Shown: positions 5,793 through 7,906 of the stretch, one piece after another | Numbering within the stretch: position 1 is the first letter of the stretch | Layout: each line of letters starts with the position of its first letter | NCBI GenBank assembly: GCA_027011235.1 | Contig: JALVAI010000188.1 | Coordinates: 1-7,906, forward strand | Reading direction: 5' to 3' | Length of the DNA: 7,906 nucleotides | Source of the DNA: Desulfobulbaceae bacterium | Lineage (GTDB): Bacteria > Desulfobacterota > Desulfobulbia > Desulfobulbales > Desulfobulbaceae | The notes under the pieces: generated by a model | What the model was told of the DNA's origin: nothing | What the model saw: the letters and a program-made list of their open reading frames with translations, nothing else | The model's database searches: none | Position numbers and translations under genes: made by a program

Positions 5793-7393
5793 CCGTTTAC
5801 GGCTGGATTCCGCTCTGGCTGGCGCTTGTCATTACCGCCCTGCTCTGTCGGCCGCCCCTGCCGGTGGACGAAACGCGATATTTATCCGTTGCCTGGGAGA
5901 TGTGGCACAACCATCAGTTTCTCGTCCCCCACATCAACGGCCTGCCTTACAGCCATAAACCACCCCTGCTCTTCTGGCTGATCCAGGCCGGTTGGGCAAT
6001 ATTCGGGGTCAATGACTGGTCGGCGCGTTTGACCGCACCGGCATTTGCCTTTCTGTCCATCCTGTTGACCAGGCATTTTGCCGGAACACTCTGGCCTGAG
6101 CAGAAAAAAATACAAACAATTGTCCCCTACCTTTTAATAGGCAGCCTGTTGTGGAGTTTTTATTCCACCCTGACCATGTTTGACATGCCCATAACCTTTT
6201 TTTCCCTTTGCGCCTGGCTTGGCCTGTGGGCAGAACGGAACAGGAATCAGTATCCCGGGTGGCTGCTGTATTCCGCGGCCATTGGCATGGGTATTCTGGC
6301 CAAAGGACCTGTCATCCTGGTCTATACCGTGCCACCTGTCCTGCTGGCGCCCTGGTGGATGGACAGGGAAAAACCCACATCCTGGAAATTCTGGTATGGC
6401 GCCTTTCTTCTTGCCCTTGCCGGGGGAATCCTGATGGCCCTTGCCTGGGCCCTGCCCGCGGCAAAGGCCGGTGGCAGGCAATATGGAGAAGCCATACTGC
6501 TGGGCCAGACCGCCGGACGAATGGTCCATTCCTTTGCCCACCAACGGCCTGTATACTGGTATGTGTTTTTCCTGCCCCTGCTGCTCTTTCCCTGGTCCTT
6601 CTGTCCATTCATCTGGAAACAACTCAGGCACCTTCACCTGACATCACAGGTGAAATTCTGTGTTAGCATTTTTGTTCCCGGTTTTGTCCTGCTGTCGATA
6701 ATAAGCGGCAAACAGATCCACTACCTGCTGCCGCTGCTGCCGCCCATAATTCTCGTAATTGCTTATGGAATAGCCAAAAACATTTCGTCCAGACCGGTTT
6801 CCGCCCGCACTCCGGCCCTGCTGTTACTGATTTTTGCCCTTGGCCTGGTGATCATGCCGCATCTTCCCCTGCATGGGGGAGACAGCGAAATGCTGTATTA
6901 TGTGCCGGCCCGGTTCGGAATAATTCCCCTGATTGCCGGCCTCTCACTCCTGCAACGCCAACCAACCGCAAGCTGTATACCGAGAACCGCGACAGTTCTC
7001 GTTCTCATGGTGATTATCTTCCATTTCAAGCTGTCTACTTCCCTGCATATCCTGTATGATGTCCGAGGGATTGGGAAGAAAATCCACGCAGCTCAGATCG
7101 CAAACAGAGAAGTGGCCGCCTGGCCCCCGCGCCTGACCAGTCAGATTCAGTTTGCAGGCAGACTGACCAAACCTCTTCGACCACTTAATACAATGGATGA
7201 AGTTGTTCGCTGGTCACAAAACCACACGAATCAATATATGCTTCTGGAACTGGATAAAACAAGCTATCCATTTTTTTCCGATATTGGCGCTGTTCATCAC
7301 TTTGCCAACAAATGGTTGCTTGTTCGACCTGCTGCCGGTATTCCTGCCGACTATCAACACTGGAAGTCAGAAACCTTATCGGTTAAAAGATAA
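5774..7393 (+). CDS. ArnT-like GT83/PMT family membrane glycosyltransferase
   Basis: A 539-residue polytopic inner-membrane enzyme, the size of ArnT (~550). It is predicted to take a sugar from an undecaprenyl-phosphate carrier and transfer it to lipid A or another envelope acceptor on the periplasmic side. Seen: TM1 ~10-26, the first-loop acidic pair Asp32-Glu33 in PVDETRY, NGLPYSHKPPL with Lys62 (55-65), a second acidic site Asp137 in TMFDMP, AKGP (176-179) and SGKQIHYLLPLLPP (311-324), which parallels the ArnT/PMT late-loop motif. About 10-12 helices run to ~residue 420, followed by a ~110-residue soluble C-terminal region with FAGRLTKPL (460-468), of the kind found in PMT-2-type transferases. 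The ribosome site is weak, but the gene starts inside the LABN gene (19-nt overlap), so coupling is likely. Without a full arn set nearby, aminoarabinose cannot be assumed; other hexoses or amino sugars are equally possible. Confidence 0.9.
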   Translation: MSENRLTVYGWIPLWLALVITALLCRPPLPVDETRYLSVAWEMWHNHQFLVPHINGLPYSHKPPLLFWLIQAGWAIFGVNDWSARLTAPAFAFLSILLTRHFAGTLWPEQKKIQTIVPYLLIGSLLWSFYSTLTMFDMPITFFSLCAWLGLWAERNRNQYPGWLLYSAAIGMGILAKGPVILVYTVPPVLLAPWWMDREKPTSWKFWYGAFLLALAGGILMALAWALPAAKAGGRQYGEAILLGQTAGRMVHSFAHQRPVYWYVFFLPLLLFPWSFCPFIWKQLRHLHLTSQVKFCVSIFVPGFVLLSIISGKQIHYLLPLLPPIILVIAYGIAKNISSRPVSARTPALLLLIFALGLVIMPHLPLHGGDSEMLYYVPARFGIIPLIAGLSLLQRQPTASCIPRTATVLVLMVIIFHFKLSTSLHILYDVRGIGKKIHAAQIANREVAAWPPRLTSQIQFAGRLTKPLRPLNTMDEVVRWSQNHTNQYMLLELDKTSYPFFSDIGAVHHFANKWLLVRPAAGIPADYQHWKSETLSVKR

Positions 7394-7407
7394 CATCTTT
7401 GGTTATC
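7389..7407 (+). repeat. Small hairpin at the end of the glycosyltransferase gene
   Basis: GATAAC (7389-7394) and GTTATC (7402-7407) form a 6-bp inverted repeat around a 7-nt loop and include the glycosyltransferase stop codon. No T-run follows, so it is unlikely to terminate transcription; it could protect or process the mRNA before the PAP2 gene. Confidence 0.3.
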
Positions 7408-7435
7408 CCGGTGAAATTTTTTCAACAACAAAACC

Positions 7436-7906
7436 ATGCAACAACGTCTCAATCATCTGTTTCTCGTTATCAACATACTCATCGGCTTGAGTCTGCTTGT
7501 TTTCATGACCAACGGGGACCTGCGTATTGCCCGGTTGGCTGTTGGCGTTAACAACCAGTGGCCCGGCCTTCATCATCAGCCGTGGATTTTTTTATACAGG
7601 ACAGCCCCGGTCCCAGGCATCCTCCTTGCGATTGGAGCGCTCATCATCCTCTGTACCGGTTTTATTTCTTCCTCATTAAAGAGATATCGCCGCCAGTCGC
7701 TATTTATCATCCTGCTGCTGGCCCTTGGTCCGGGATTGCTTGTCAACGTAATTCTCAAAAACCATCTTGGCCGGCCCAGGCCGCAGGAATTAACGGAATT
7801 TGGCGGCAGGCAGCAATTTGTTCAATTCTGGCAATCGGGTCCGACCAAACACAACAGCTCTTTTCCTTCCGGCCATGCCTCCATTGCCTTTTTCCTGATG
7901 GCGCCC
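7436..7906 (+). CDS. PAP2 superfamily lipid phosphatase, partial (C-terminus beyond right edge)
   Basis: The frame opens at ATG 7436 and stays open for 157 codons to the window end. Membrane helices are predicted at ~8-24, ~50-76 and ~89-106. The first two phosphatase motifs are present: K-x6-RP with Lys108 (KNHLGRPRP, 108-116) and PSGH (144-147) preceded by NSSF; the third motif (SRxxxxxHxxxD) must lie beyond the edge. Members dephosphorylate undecaprenyl pyrophosphate, phosphatidylglycerol phosphate or lipid A phosphates (PgpB, LpxE, LpxF types) on the periplasmic side. The FGGRQQF stretch (122-128) before PSGH resembles LpxE/LpxF-like members, but the assignment is uncertain. It lies 42 nt after the glycosyltransferase on the same strand with no terminator between, so probably in the same operon. 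The ribosome site is poor, and an in-frame TGA at 7412-7414 rules out a longer start. Confidence 0.9.
   Translation, partial: MQQRLNHLFLVINILIGLSLLVFMTNGDLRIARLAVGVNNQWPGLHHQPWIFLYRTAPVPGILLAIGALIILCTGFISSSLKRYRRQSLFIILLLALGPGLLVNVILKNHLGRPRPQELTEFGGRQQFVQFWQSGPTKHNSSFPSGHASIAFFLMAP

Noticed and set aside
6134..6637. 167-codon minus-strand open frame, plus smaller ones across 6200-6670
   Set aside because: Shadows of the GT83 gene; compositions are Gly/Pro-rich and no domain or ribosome site is evident.

Overview
The window looks like an ordinary chromosomal segment of a Gram-negative bacterium, most likely a member of the Desulfobacterota (sulfate-reducer-like lineages). The Gram-negative assignment rests on a lipid A biosynthesis N-terminal (LABN) domain protein and an ArnT-like lipid A glycosyltransferase. 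The lineage guess rests on a short inverted-repeat element whose ends (GATGGCGTCGTAAAAA type) I recall from Desulfobacterota genomes; no database was searched.

Layout. (1) Positions 1-1806, minus strand: a shikimate kinase gene followed 3 nt later by a DUF89/ARMT1-like gene that runs off the left edge. (2) Positions 1807-2362: a long non-coding gap with a leader inverted repeat next to aroK and a ~184-bp MITE-like element ending at the stop codon of the next gene. (3) Positions 2363-4440, minus strand: a two-component system, with an OmpR-family response regulator and a membrane sensor kinase overlapping by 4 nt. (4) Positions 4441-4753: a divergent control region. (5) Positions 4754-7906, plus strand: a tightly packed envelope operon of four genes: GT2 polyprenyl-phosphate sugar synthase, LABN 3-TM protein, ArnT-like GT83/PMT glycosyltransferase and PAP2 phosphatase (cut by the right edge).

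How the parts work together. The control region holds two copies of a tandem CTTCAT-N5-CTTCAT box, resembling the 11-bp-period PmrA box. They are arranged as an almost perfect dyad. A -10-like hexamer lies at exactly the same distance outside each copy, one reading into the regulator/kinase genes and one into the envelope operon. The simplest model is a PmrAB-like system that activates itself and a divergent operon. The operon would build an undecaprenyl-phosphate-linked sugar (GT2), move it across the inner membrane (possibly the LABN protein), transfer it to lipid A or another envelope acceptor (GT83) and handle lipid phosphates (PAP2). The sugar, the signal and the acceptor cannot be read from the sequence.

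Other points worth a look are a shikimate kinase whose P-loop lacks the usual Ser/Thr, a DUF89-type protein that seems to have lost its canonical metal-ligand Asp-Asn pair, and the repeat element abutting the kinase stop codon. No tRNA, rRNA, CRISPR array or transposase gene was seen.
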